A DNA stretch of 16,765 nucleotides from contig JAFTBA010000020.1 of NCBI GenBank assembly GCA_017458545.1, positions 1-16,765 of the forward strand. The letters are read 5' to 3'. This DNA comes from Synergistaceae bacterium (GTDB taxonomy: Bacteria > Synergistota > Synergistia > Synergistales > Aminobacteriaceae). The notes below the pieces were generated by a model that was not told the DNA's origin, did no database searches, and saw only the letters and a list, made by a program, of their open reading frames with translations. Shown here one piece after another: positions 6,630-14,917 of this stretch (positions are counted from its first letter, which is position 1; each line of letters opens with the position of its first letter). Made by a program: the position numbers and the translations under genes.

Positions 6630-8725
6630 GGTTATCTTACGTAACCAAACAGGATAAATTAATGCCCTCAGTCTTAGAATTTGCAACTCCTGTTCTGTTT
6701 CTTTTTGTTGCAGGAATAATGGTCATACTCGTTCAATGGTCGCTCCTGAACCAAAGAGGCGACAGCTTCAGGGTAGGCCATCCTTCTCCTGAAACTTACA
6801 GGGTAATTTCACGAATGCGTTACGACGATCAGCAGTCCGCAGCAGCTTTAAGAGCCATAGCAGCTGACAGCGTTGCGGGCGTAACAGTCCGTGATTTATC
6901 GGCCAAGTCAAGATTACAGCAGAGACTCGAACAGATACGCGACATTACGGACCTTCAATCGGCAAGAAATTTACCGTTTCTCTCGTCATTCCCTGATGAA
7001 TTACTGTTCGCTTTAATCAGAATGGACGATTACAGCAAAGCATCTATAATCTCATCGGCTTACAGCATAGGAAGCTCATACATTGACAGGCTCGACAAAG
7101 AAAAAATTTACAGGGCTAACAGTCAGCTGACCAATTCAATTTTATGGGAAGAGATTCAAAAAGCAAATATACCTGCTGCTGACGCTAATTTAATTTATCA
7201 GATACTCTCAGGCTTAGGCAGCCTCAACCTCAAAAATGATAATGAACTTACTGATTTGGCACGTCAGGCAGCAATTAATGACGTTCCTACTATTGACCGC
7301 AAACTCGAACCCGGAGACATCATAGTGAGTCAGGGCGAAACAGTTACCCAACAGACAGCATATTTATTACGTCTTCAGGGTTACACTGAGGATGTATTTC
7401 CTTACGCCGAAATATTTTCGGTGTTAATATGCGTTCTGATACTTCCGTTGTGGCTTCACATTCTCAGCAGGGGAGTCGGTGAACATAAACCTACATGGCG
7501 CTGCGCAGTCTTCATAGTCATAAGCGCATGGGTATTCGAGACACTCGGCGCAAAACTCGGAATATACGGTTCAGGTACGCTGGCTGTTTCAACAGTATCA
7601 TTCCTCTGCATTGAAGGGTATATGGCATTCTGCGTGTCGTTCATAGCAGGAGTATCGGGAGTGTTCATAGTAACTGGTCAGGCAGTAACAAACATTATAC
7701 TGGTGTGCATACTAACGTCATTCACTTCAACATTAGGGTTCTATATGCTGAGGAATCTAGAGTCGCGCCGTCAGGTGTCATACAGGATAGTAGTTATGTC
7801 GTTAATACTGACAGCAGTACGTATGACGCTGAGATATATTCAGGGAACGCCGTATACTTTCGGGAGTCTGTGGAGAGGAGCGTTAATATTTTTTGCATAC
7901 GAGGCTGCATCGTCCCACATAATGATGTCAGTGCTTCAGTATTTCGAGGAATATTTAGGGACTCTCTCGGTCATGAGCATACGCGAAATAAGCAATCCTT
8001 CGAGTCCGTTGCTGCGTGATTTGCAGAGGTATGCGCCCGGGACTTACCAGCACAGTTTAACGATAGCGACTTTAATCGAGGCAGTAGGCTTTGAATTGGG
8101 AATGGATACGAATTTGCTGAGGGCAGGAGCTTATTATCATGACATAGGCAAACTCCGTAAACCTGAATATTTCGTTGAGAATCAGGGCGGAGGCGTAAAC
8201 ATTCACGACTCAATGTCTCCTATGCTGAGTTCAATGGCTATAATCTCTCACGTTAAGGACGGCCTCGAACTTGCTTGGGAAGCACGGCTCCCTAAAAGGA
8301 TACGCGATTTCATTGCAGAACATCACGGTGATACAAGCACCCGTTATTTCTATAACAAGGCTATGTCGCTCGGTGAAAACGTTGAATGGAGTCAGTTCTG
8401 TTATCCCGGTCCTAAGCCCCAGTCAAGAGAGACGGCACTGTTAATGATTACGGACTCTGTTGAAGCTGCTGTGAGGGCTGCTAATATACGCGAGCTGGAG
8501 AGTGAGGATAACAACCGCGGAAAAGGTCAGGCAGTCAGCAAAATAGAAAAGATAGTGAATCAGGTAATACAGAGTAAGATAAACGAAAACCAGTTCGATA
8601 ATGTAGGTTTTACGATAAAAGATTTGACGACAATAAAACAGGCGTTAATATCCGTGTTAATATCAATGTATCATACGCGCAAAGTCAAAAAAATTGAGCA
8701 TAAGAAACCAAATGAAAGAGGTTAG
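6626..8725 (+). CDS. 7TM-HD family phosphohydrolase, PgpH-type c-di-AMP phosphodiesterase
   Basis: The 699 residues follow the PgpH/YqfF plan and length. One transmembrane helix (about 19-41) is followed by an extracytoplasmic 7TMR-HDED domain (about 42-255), a block of seven membrane helices (about 260-425) and a cytoplasmic HD domain (about 470-670). HD residues are visible in YQHSLTIA, YYHDIGKLRKPEYF, ISHVKDG, AEHHGD and ITDSVEAAVRAA, plus the family signature YPGPKPQSRE. Characterised members hydrolyse cyclic di-AMP to pApA, thereby influencing osmotic and cell-wall homeostasis. The gene starts with a 4-nt ATGA overlap with phoH and has AGGAGG just upstream. Specificity for c-di-AMP is inferred from the family; no diadenylate cyclase gene is in the window. 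Confidence 0.92.
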   Translation: MRLSYVTKQDKLMPSVLEFATPVLFLFVAGIMVILVQWSLLNQRGDSFRVGHPSPETYRVISRMRYDDQQSAAALRAIAADSVAGVTVRDLSAKSRLQQRLEQIRDITDLQSARNLPFLSSFPDELLFALIRMDDYSKASIISSAYSIGSSYIDRLDKEKIYRANSQLTNSILWEEIQKANIPAADANLIYQILSGLGSLNLKNDNELTDLARQAAINDVPTIDRKLEPGDIIVSQGETVTQQTAYLLRLQGYTEDVFPYAEIFSVLICVLILPLWLHILSRGVGEHKPTWRCAVFIVISAWVFETLGAKLGIYGSGTLAVSTVSFLCIEGYMAFCVSFIAGVSGVFIVTGQAVTNIILVCILTSFTSTLGFYMLRNLESRRQVSYRIVVMSLILTAVRMTLRYIQGTPYTFGSLWRGALIFFAYEAASSHIMMSVLQYFEEYLGTLSVMSIREISNPSSPLLRDLQRYAPGTYQHSLTIATLIEAVGFELGMDTNLLRAGAYYHDIGKLRKPEYFVENQGGGVNIHDSMSPMLSSMAIISHVKDGLELAWEARLPKRIRDFIAEHHGDTSTRYFYNKAMSLGENVEWSQFCYPGPKPQSRETALLMITDSVEAAVRAANIRELESEDNNRGKGQAVSKIEKIVNQVIQSKINENQFDNVGFTIKDLTTIKQALISVLISMYHTRKVKKIEHKKPNERG

Positions 8726-8733
8726 TTTTAATT

Positions 8734-9249
8734 TTGAAGTTATCAGTAAGCATTGATGCCCCTGAAGATTCAGCGGACGGCAACAGTAGCAGTACTACAA
8801 ATCCGAATTACCCCGACATAAAAATTTACGGCACAGAAAAAATAACGGGAGTTCTTGAAGAATATCTCATTGATATTTACCCTGAGTCGCAGGAATATGA
8901 CTCGGCTGAACTCTCAATGACTTTCATGACTCCTGAACAGATACGCGCATTAAACAACGAGTACAGGGGAGTCGATGAGGCTACGGATGTTTTATCGTTC
9001 CCTATGATTGATGTTGATGATGTGAATGATAGTATGCCGCTTCCTGTACTGACGCTGGGCGACATAGTGATATGTCCTGAAATGACATTCGAGCTTCACC
9101 CCGAACTCACTCAGCGTGAAGCTATGTGCCTGATGATAGCGCATTCGTTTCTTCATTTGCTGGGATATGACCATGATACTGAGGAGAGAGAGCGCGAAAT
9201 GTGGATTAAACAGGATGAAATTATGCGCGGACTTCTGGAGGTGCTTTAG
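8734..9249 (+). CDS. ybeY: endoribonuclease / rRNA maturation factor YbeY
   Basis: This 171-residue metalloprotein carries NNEYRGVDEATDVLSFPM (about 74-91), LGDIVIC (108-114) and the zinc site AHSFLHLLGYDH with His137, His141 and His147. Most YbeY proteins have Gly after the first His; here it is Ser. YbeY acts in 16S rRNA 3'-end processing and late 30S quality control. The N-terminus carries a Ser/Thr/Asn-rich stretch (about residues 11-26) not typical of the family core. The TTG start at 8734 lies 12 nt after AAAGAGG; no ATG start with a better site exists upstream of the core. It lies 8 nt after the HD-protein stop within the phoH-ybeY cluster. Confidence 0.94.
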   Translation: MKLSVSIDAPEDSADGNSSSTTNPNYPDIKIYGTEKITGVLEEYLIDIYPESQEYDSAELSMTFMTPEQIRALNNEYRGVDEATDVLSFPMIDVDDVNDSMPLPVLTLGDIVICPEMTFELHPELTQREAMCLMIAHSFLHLLGYDHDTEEREREMWIKQDEIMRGLLEVL

Positions 9250-10514
9250 TGATGACTGGAGTGATAATAGGGTTTATAGTGCTGCTGCTTTTGTCAGCGT
9301 TTTTCAGCGGAGCAGAGACCTCAATAACATCGACAGGGACAGGAAGATTAAGGACTCTTCAGGAACAGGGCAAGTATCATTTTCTGAACTCAACGTTTCA
9401 ATGGCTGATTGATGACACTCAGGAGGCATTAACCGTTTGTCTTATCGCTAACAACGTAGTGAACATTTCAGTGAGTGCGCTTGCATCGAGCGTAGTGCTT
9501 GAAGTTTTCGGTGCAGCGGGTTTAGTGTTTGTTGTGCCTGTCGTAACAGTGCTTATAGTTATATTCGGTGAAATACTGCCGAAGAGTGCTGCAATAGTTT
9601 ACGCTGAGAATGTACTGATTGTAGCTGCGCCGATACTGAGGATATTGGCATTCCTGATAACGCCTGTTGCATGGGCAATGAAGAAGTGCGTGAGGGGAAT
9701 AGGATTTCTGCTGCATATTGATTTGGGAACGCAGCAGGTATTTGTGACCAGGGACGAAATAGAACAGTTAGTGAGGATAGGGGAAGAGTCCGGAGCACTT
9801 GAGGCGAACGAACGCCGAATGATAGACGGGATAATAGATTTTGATGAGACGAGAGTCCACGAGATAATGATACCGCGAACTGATATGATTGCGCTTGAAG
9901 CAGATGAGACTTTAGGGAACGCGGTAAAACTTTTCATTGAGGAGGGACATTCGAGAATACCTGTTTACGAAGAGAGTCCCGATAACATAATCGGAATACT
10001 TTACGTGAAGGACACGCTGAAGAATTTATACGAGTCAGACGTGGACAGGGGTATACGTGATTTACTGAGGAAGCCTATATTTGTGCCTGAGACTATAAGG
10101 ACTGCCGAACTGCTCGAGAACATGAGACGCGAACATATACACATAGCGATAATTGTTGACGAGTACGGAGGAGTTGCCGGTATAGTAACAATGGAGGATA
10201 TACTCGAACAGATAGTCGGAGAGATTCAGGACGAATACGATGAGGAACAGCCTGCGATTCAGAAACTTGAAGACGGATCTTATCAGGTTCAGGGAATGAT
10301 GAGTCTTGAGGATCTGAACGATGAATTAGGGACAGGGTTTCACAGTGATGATGCCGAGACAATAGGGGGATTAGTGCTGACGATTTCGGGTAGTTTTCCT
10401 GAGGAAGGGGAGATATTTTATTACGAGGGTTGGACGATAAGAGTTGTTGAGTTGGAGGAACACAGAATAACGTTACTGAATCTGTCTAAGAAAGAAGAAG
10501 AGATTACGGAATGA
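9249..10514 (+). CDS. CNNM/CorC-family membrane protein with CBS pair (hemolysin-like)
   Basis: This 421-residue protein has an N-terminal DUF21/CNNM membrane domain (about 1-160) with the SAFFSGAETSITS signature and FGEILPKSAA, then two CBS motifs (about 203-262 and 270-325, the second ending DEYGGVAGIVTMEDILEQIVGEI), and a C-terminal CorC/HlyC domain (about 340-415). Relatives are linked to Mg2+/Co2+ efflux; the old name 'hemolysin' has little functional basis. The GTG at 9249 shares one base with the ybeY stop and lies 7 nt after GGAGG (9237-9241). ATG 9252 is the alternative. It is the last gene of the operon and is followed by a strong hairpin. Confidence 0.92.
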   Translation: MMTGVIIGFIVLLLLSAFFSGAETSITSTGTGRLRTLQEQGKYHFLNSTFQWLIDDTQEALTVCLIANNVVNISVSALASSVVLEVFGAAGLVFVVPVVTVLIVIFGEILPKSAAIVYAENVLIVAAPILRILAFLITPVAWAMKKCVRGIGFLLHIDLGTQQVFVTRDEIEQLVRIGEESGALEANERRMIDGIIDFDETRVHEIMIPRTDMIALEADETLGNAVKLFIEEGHSRIPVYEESPDNIIGILYVKDTLKNLYESDVDRGIRDLLRKPIFVPETIRTAELLENMRREHIHIAIIVDEYGGVAGIVTMEDILEQIVGEIQDEYDEEQPAIQKLEDGSYQVQGMMSLEDLNDELGTGFHSDDAETIGGLVLTISGSFPEEGEIFYYEGWTIRVVELEEHRITLLNLSKKEEEITE

Positions 10515-10516
10515 GT

Positions 10517-10569
10517 CACAAAAAAATCCCCTAGTTATTACTTGACAACTGGGGGAACAATTTTTTGTG
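10517..10569 (+). terminator. large hairpin terminator of the carboxyltransferase-CNNM operon
   Basis: CCCC(T)AGTT (10528-10536) pairs with AACTGGGG (10547-10554). Outside it, CACAAAAAA pairs perfectly with TTTTTTGTG (10561-10569), which also acts as the T-tail. The symmetrical A/T arms would allow termination in both directions. Confidence 0.85.
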
Positions 10570-10576
10570 ATATAAT
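10568..10576 (+). promoter_or_regulatory. extended -10 promoter of the pyruvyl transferase gene
   Basis: TGATATAAT is a perfect extended -10 identical to that of the toxin-antitoxin module (3484-3492). Its first two bases are the last two of the terminator arm, so the -35 region lies inside the hairpin sequence. TTGACA at 10542-10547 is 23 bp away and is unlikely to be the -35. Confidence 0.6.
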
Positions 10577-10607
10577 TCTTCACGAATAAGTATTTATAGA
10601 AAGGAGC

Positions 10608-11882
10608 TTGACACAACTGAAAATGGCTGATAAACTCGACCAGCGACCAGCGACCAGCGACCAGCCTGTATTATTCTCTAAATCTTCACAAGACCGAAAA
10701 GTACTGATTGTTACTCTTTTCTTCCCTCATGGAAACTACGGCAGTACATTACAGCATTACGCTCTTCAAGAGACAGTAAAATCATTAGGTTTCAGCACTT
10801 ACAGCATATTTTGCACCAGAGAAAGCCGTGCTTCATTTACGGATATTCTTTATCGGTTTGTTCGTTTATGTAAAATCACGGCTAAAATTATGTTGGCAGT
10901 TGCAGGCAACAGAGAATATCGCAGGAAGATTATCATGAAACTTACTCCGCACTCTGTGGAAGCAAAGAAGCATTATGAAGGGGCTGAGGAGCGTTCCGAA
11001 ATATTCCGTGACTTTTACGACAAATTCATTGACGGTAAAATTTATTCCAGTTTCGCCAAAGTAATGTCCGGTGAAAAATCTCAATGGGTACAATATGATT
11101 ATGTCGTAACTGGCAGCGACCAAGTTTGGAACAGAGCTTGGTGCGTAACATCTGAGGGGTTGAGATTTTACTATCTTCAGTTTGTGGAACGCAGCCAAAG
11201 AGTTAGTTATGCCCCAAGTTTTGGGCTGAGAAGTCTGCCTTTTATTGATTTGCCTCTGCACAAAAAGGGGCTTAGGGGTTTTAATAGGTTATCCTGCCGT
11301 GAAGTGTCGGGCTGTGAAATCATCAAAAGATTAACTAACCTTGATGCACAGCTGGTATTGGATCCTACGCTGCTGCTCGAAGCTGCTCAATGGAGGAAAC
11401 TGGCACGAAAACCGTCTTACGATGTTCCCGAGAATTACGCTCTTGTATATCTGCTTGGCGCGGATAATGAATATTACAGAACAATCAGGAAAACGGTCAT
11501 AGAAAAATCAGCGGAAGGCAGAAAACTGATTGACATCTCCGGCTACAGCAGTGGCAATGAGTATTACTATCATACAGGGCCGCAGGAATTTTTATGGCTT
11601 GTTGACAATGCAGATTATGTGTTCACAAATTCTTTTCACGGCACTGTGTTTTCCATAAATTTCGGAAAGAACTTTACTTCATTCTGGAAAGAGCGCAAAG
11701 GACATCCTGAAGACATCACACGTCTTGATAACATTCTTTCAAATTGCGGACTTAATGACCGTTTGTATACTCCAGAGAATGTTGATGTTGTGGGTACTGC
11801 TATAGATTATGGCACTGTGTTTGAAAAATTGGCTATAATGCGAGAAAGCTCGCTAAACTATCTGCGCCAGTGTCTAATGTAA
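10608..11882 (+). CDS. polysaccharide pyruvyl transferase family protein
   Basis: Up to 424 residues. The pyruvyl transferase fold starts at about residue 32 with KVLIVTLFFPHGNYGSTLQHYALQ and continues with YVVTGSDQVWN, SYAPSFG, LVLDPTLLL and VFTNSFHGTVFSINF (about 338-355), all typical of PF04230 members such as CsaB and WcaK. The family transfers pyruvate from phosphoenolpyruvate to sugars of exopolysaccharide, capsule or wall polymers as a ketal. The start is uncertain: AAAGGAG (10600-10606) is only 1 nt from TTG 10608, 10 nt from CTG 10617 and 16 nt from ATG 10623, all in one frame. Four tandem GACCAGC heptamers lie within codons about 11-20, before the conserved domain; losing or gaining one unit runs into an early stop in either frame. 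The gene stands alone between two terminators. Confidence 0.88.
   Translation: MTQLKMADKLDQRPATSDQPVLFSKSSQDRKVLIVTLFFPHGNYGSTLQHYALQETVKSLGFSTYSIFCTRESRASFTDILYRFVRLCKITAKIMLAVAGNREYRRKIIMKLTPHSVEAKKHYEGAEERSEIFRDFYDKFIDGKIYSSFAKVMSGEKSQWVQYDYVVTGSDQVWNRAWCVTSEGLRFYYLQFVERSQRVSYAPSFGLRSLPFIDLPLHKKGLRGFNRLSCREVSGCEIIKRLTNLDAQLVLDPTLLLEAAQWRKLARKPSYDVPENYALVYLLGADNEYYRTIRKTVIEKSAEGRKLIDISGYSSGNEYYYHTGPQEFLWLVDNADYVFTNSFHGTVFSINFGKNFTSFWKERKGHPEDITRLDNILSNCGLNDRLYTPENVDVVGTAIDYGTVFEKLAIMRESSLNYLRQCLM
10637..10665 (+). repeat. tandem heptanucleotide repeat (GACCAGC)x4, candidate phase-variation tract
   Basis: Four perfect head-to-tail copies of GACCAGC (10638-10665), with the preceding C adding one base of a fifth. 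The unit is not a multiple of three and lies in the coding sequence just downstream of the start codons. With three units the frame reaches TGA about 26 codons after ATG 10623; with five it reaches TAA even sooner. Only the present copy number, or one differing by three, reads through to the enzyme. Confidence 0.9.
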
Positions 11883-11936
11883 ACGAAACATCTGTGTGTA
11901 AGGAAGTTTACGCAGCAATAAATCAAGTATTTTTCT

Positions 11937-11971
11937 AAAATCCCCTTACGGCACATGGCCAAAGGGGATTT
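11937..11971. terminator. bidirectional terminator between convergent genes
   Basis: AAATCCCCTT (11938-11947) pairs with AAGGGGATTT (11962-11971) around a short GC-containing loop. T-rich sequence follows on both strands (TAGTTATTTT on plus; TTTTAGAAAAATA on minus). It serves the pyruvyl transferase and the GT26 gene, which end about 55 nt and a few nt away respectively. Confidence 0.85.
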
Positions 11972-11973
11972 AG

Positions 11974-13647
11974 TTATTTTCTGAAAAGCCCGAGCCTTGA
12001 AGCTAATATCCTCAGCATAAACGTTATAAGCCTCAAATTTTTCTTCCATCTTCCCGGCTCCTGAAGCATTCTGTAAAGCCATTCAAATCCTATCTTCTGT
12101 ACCCATAAAGGTGCTCTCAGCAAATTACCGCTGAATACATCAAACGCTCCTCCGACACCTACGCATAAAATCCCTTTGAGTTTCTTTCGGTGTCTGTAAA
12201 CCCATTTCTCCTGTCTGGGCTGACCCATAGCAGCAAGCAGAATCTTTGCTCCCGATGCAGCAACTGCGTCAGGTATACTCTCGTCCCTAACGTCAAAATA
12301 TCCGTCCCTCGCTCCTGCAACAACAAGTCCAGGGAATCTCTCGCTCAAAACATCAGCGCACTGCCTTGCCGTATCTCCTGCAGCCCCTAAAAAATACACC
12401 GGCCATCCTTCAGCAGCTGCCGTTCTGCATAACTGTTCGGCAAAATCTATACCTGCTACACGTTCCTGAACGGGTCTGCCTAAAATCATCATTCCCAAAC
12501 ACAATCCTGAACCGTCCGCAAGCCTCATTGATGACCATTTCACTGTCTCTTCAAACTCAGGATCATCAATAACTGTTTCCATTCCTATTGCGTTAAGGGT
12601 TACGATTAACTGAGCCGAGTCAGTCTCTTCGTTTTGAATCAAACCGCGTGCTTTGGAGACTGCGTAATTCATTGAAACGTTGTCGAAAGTTACTCCCCAT
12701 AATGACGGCGGTAACGATGATTTTTTCTTTCTGGTATAACGGTAAATGATGAAGCCCGTAATTATTACTGCTAATATAGTCCATTTCTCCCATGCCGTTG
12801 CTATGCTTGTCAGTGCGCAAAGCCCTGCCAATGATTGAACTGCCTCAGAGTGTTCAACACCGTCGCTTAACATTCCGCCGTAAATTTTTCCTGAAACGTT
12901 AGAGTCAGAGTCGCTCATTATTCCTTTAACGAATGAGATTAAAATTTCAACGGCAGGTATCGCAAACAATCCCAGTGAAAGAAATATAACGCTGCTCAAA
13001 ACAATACCCTTAGTGCTTCCCATTATTGATGTGCCTGCAACGAGTACACCCCACATTGAGGACAATGCTTTTCCTGCCTGACGGTACATGTTCCCGAAAC
13101 GGGACCAGAAAGCGGCAAGCAGTGATATTCCAGTGAAGGCCATGAAGAACTCGCATGATTTAGTTGCAATACATGCCGACATCATTAACACAAATGTTAC
13201 GGCTAAAACATGACCCGTTAAGCCCGGTATTTCGTCAATATACCTGAAGATAAACGGGAAGAAACTGAACCATAACGTTCCGCCCACTAGAGCATAAGCA
13301 GGTGTCAGGTAAATATATTCACCGTCAGGAAACCTTATGAAGTGGACGGCAGGACCGAAATAAGTACATAACAGTCCTATTAAAGGGTAAAGCAAACGCC
13401 ATCTAGAGTCGTTGTAAATATTCTCCGAGATTCCAGCGAAAGCAGCTACCATTGCGCCGACAACAACGATTTTGGCATCACGGCTCCCGAACCATAACGC
13501 CAAAATCATCCATGCCCCTGCTAAAACTATATCCCTGAAATAACCGTATTGTCTGGCGTCTAAAAGTGTCTTGATGTATTTCTGTACACATACGCACAAT
13601 ACCGCAGTAGAGATACAGCCGATTATTACGAAAATGTTACCGTGCAT
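11974..13647 (-). CDS. degenerate WecA/TagO-like membrane domain fused to WecG/TagA/CpsF (GT26) glycosyltransferase
   Basis: About 557 residues in two parts. Residues about 320-545 form a full GT26 domain: RLADGSGLCLG (376-386, with the Asp that acts in TagA), GRPVQERVAGIDF (391-403), AMGQPRQEKWV (474-484), GVGGAFDVFSG (498-508) and RAPLWVQKIGFEWLYRMLQEP (512-532). Such enzymes add the second sugar to an undecaprenyl-pyrophosphate-linked precursor. Residues 1-310 are about 10 membrane helices that line up with polyprenyl-phosphate sugar-1-phosphate transferases: RWRLLYPLIGLL, FRYIDEIPGL and LFAIPAVEILISFVKGI parallel family blocks. The catalytic motifs are altered: the DDxxD site reads ENIYND, PxxD reads PAVE, and the HHR block reads KIYGG. 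I infer a non-catalytic PGT-like anchor or lipid-binding domain. The start ATG 13647 (or TTG 13650) overlaps the serS stop; no clear Shine-Dalgarno is seen, suggesting coupling. Confidence 0.85.
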   Translation of the reverse strand: MHGNIFVIIGCISTAVLCVCVQKYIKTLLDARQYGYFRDIVLAGAWMILALWFGSRDAKIVVVGAMVAAFAGISENIYNDSRWRLLYPLIGLLCTYFGPAVHFIRFPDGEYIYLTPAYALVGGTLWFSFFPFIFRYIDEIPGLTGHVLAVTFVLMMSACIATKSCEFFMAFTGISLLAAFWSRFGNMYRQAGKALSSMWGVLVAGTSIMGSTKGIVLSSVIFLSLGLFAIPAVEILISFVKGIMSDSDSNVSGKIYGGMLSDGVEHSEAVQSLAGLCALTSIATAWEKWTILAVIITGFIIYRYTRKKKSSLPPSLWGVTFDNVSMNYAVSKARGLIQNEETDSAQLIVTLNAIGMETVIDDPEFEETVKWSSMRLADGSGLCLGMMILGRPVQERVAGIDFAEQLCRTAAAEGWPVYFLGAAGDTARQCADVLSERFPGLVVAGARDGYFDVRDESIPDAVAASGAKILLAAMGQPRQEKWVYRHRKKLKGILCVGVGGAFDVFSGNLLRAPLWVQKIGFEWLYRMLQEPGRWKKNLRLITFMLRILASRLGLFRK

Positions 13648-14917
13648 CAATTCGTGTTAATCCGTCCATGTAAGGCACAAGAGCTTCAGGTATTGTGATA
13701 CTGCCGTCCTCATTCTGGTAATTCTCGATTATTGCAATCAATGTTCTTCCGACAGCAATTCCCGAACCGTTAAGAGTGTGAGCGAATCTGATTTTGCTTC
13801 CGTCAGCAGGACGGTAACGCAAATTCATTCTCCTTGCCTGAAAGTCTTCGCAGTTTGAACATGAACTTATCTCGCGGTATTTGTTCTGAGAGGGCAGCCA
13901 GACTTCAAGATCGTAAGTCTTGCATGATCCGAATCCTATATCCCCTGAACAGAGATTAACGACATGATAAGGCAGATTGAGAATTTTGAGGACATCTTCG
14001 GCATTGCCAGTGAGTTTTTCGAGTTCGTCATAGCTGGTTTCAGGCGTACAGATTTTAACCATCTCTACCTTGTCGAACTGGTGCTGCCTCATTAAGCCTC
14101 TTACATCACGCCCTGCGCTTCCTGCTTCGCGCCTGAAACAAGGAGTATATGCCGTGTAATATTTAGGGAGGTCCTTTTCTTCGAGAATGCTCTCGCGGTT
14201 TAAGTTGGTCAACGGTACTTCAGCAGTAGGAATCAGCCATAAATCATCGTTCTGCAAACGGTACAGATCTTCAGCGAACTTAGGCAGCTGTCCCGTTCCC
14301 TCAAGAATCGCAGAACGCACCATGAACGGAGGCTCAACCTCTAAGTAACCGTGCTGTTTTGTGTGAAGGTCAAGCATGAAGTTTACGAGAGCGCGTTCCA
14401 TTCTTGCGCCTAGTCCCTGCAAAACAGTGAATCTGCTCTGTGCTAACATGACTCCCTTCTCGAAGTCCATAATACCGAGTGCCTCAGCGATGTCCCAATG
14501 GGGTTTAGGTTCAAACGTAAACTTTTTCGGTTCACCCCAAGTTCTGACAACGGGGTTATCGTTCTCGTCATTGCCTATCGGAGTCGTAGGGCTTAACTTG
14601 TTGGGAAGGGTCATGAGGTGAGCATGTAACTTTTCTTCTACCTCAGCAAGTTCAGAGTCTAACGCGCTGATTTTGCTGCCCATTTCCTTAATCTCAGCCT
14701 TGAGGGCGTTTACGTCAAGCGACGGGTCATTCTTGGCCATGCCTATGCGCTTTGAGCCTTCGTTGCGTTTGGCTTTGAGGTCTTCAGTTTCGCCGATGAT
14801 TTTGCGTCTGCGAGCGTCCAATTCGGCAAGTATACCCAAATCGAAATCATGTTTACGGTTTTTGAGCATACCTGCGTATTCGTCAGTGTTAGCGAGTATG
14901 TATTTGATGTCAAGCAT
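13637..14917 (-). CDS. serS: seryl-tRNA synthetase
   Basis: A class II synthetase of 426 residues, the usual length. The N-terminal coiled-coil arm that holds the long variable arm of tRNA-Ser covers about residues 28-100 (LDARRRKIIGETEDLKAKRN onward). Motif 2 is CFRREAGSAGRDVRGLMRQHQF and motif 3 is LNGSGIAVGRTLIAIIENYQ. It charges tRNA-Ser, and initially tRNA-Sec where present. ATG 14917 overlaps the ribH stop by 8 nt and has AGGAGA about 11 nt upstream inside ribH. The 3' end overlaps the GT26 gene start. It therefore lies in the middle of a rib-serS-glycosyltransferase transcription unit. Confidence 0.97.
   Translation of the reverse strand: MLDIKYILANTDEYAGMLKNRKHDFDLGILAELDARRRKIIGETEDLKAKRNEGSKRIGMAKNDPSLDVNALKAEIKEMGSKISALDSELAEVEEKLHAHLMTLPNKLSPTTPIGNDENDNPVVRTWGEPKKFTFEPKPHWDIAEALGIMDFEKGVMLAQSRFTVLQGLGARMERALVNFMLDLHTKQHGYLEVEPPFMVRSAILEGTGQLPKFAEDLYRLQNDDLWLIPTAEVPLTNLNRESILEEKDLPKYYTAYTPCFRREAGSAGRDVRGLMRQHQFDKVEMVKICTPETSYDELEKLTGNAEDVLKILNLPYHVVNLCSGDIGFGSCKTYDLEVWLPSQNKYREISSCSNCEDFQARRMNLRYRPADGSKIRFAHTLNGSGIAVGRTLIAIIENYQNEDGSITIPEALVPYMDGLTRIDAR

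Noticed and set aside
7705..8213. Alternative-frame ORFs across the HD-domain gene on both strands
   Set aside because: The HD-domain reading frame is continuous with all catalytic motifs; these are by-products of its codon usage.
10542..10547. Perfect TTGACA upstream of the pyruvyl transferase
   Set aside because: It lies in the terminator loop, 23 bp from the -10, outside the normal spacer range, so it is not called as the -35.
10866..11261. Antisense ORF of 131 codons inside the pyruvyl transferase gene
   Set aside because: It is opposite a well-conserved coding region with no ribosome-binding site or family match, so it is treated as a shadow.
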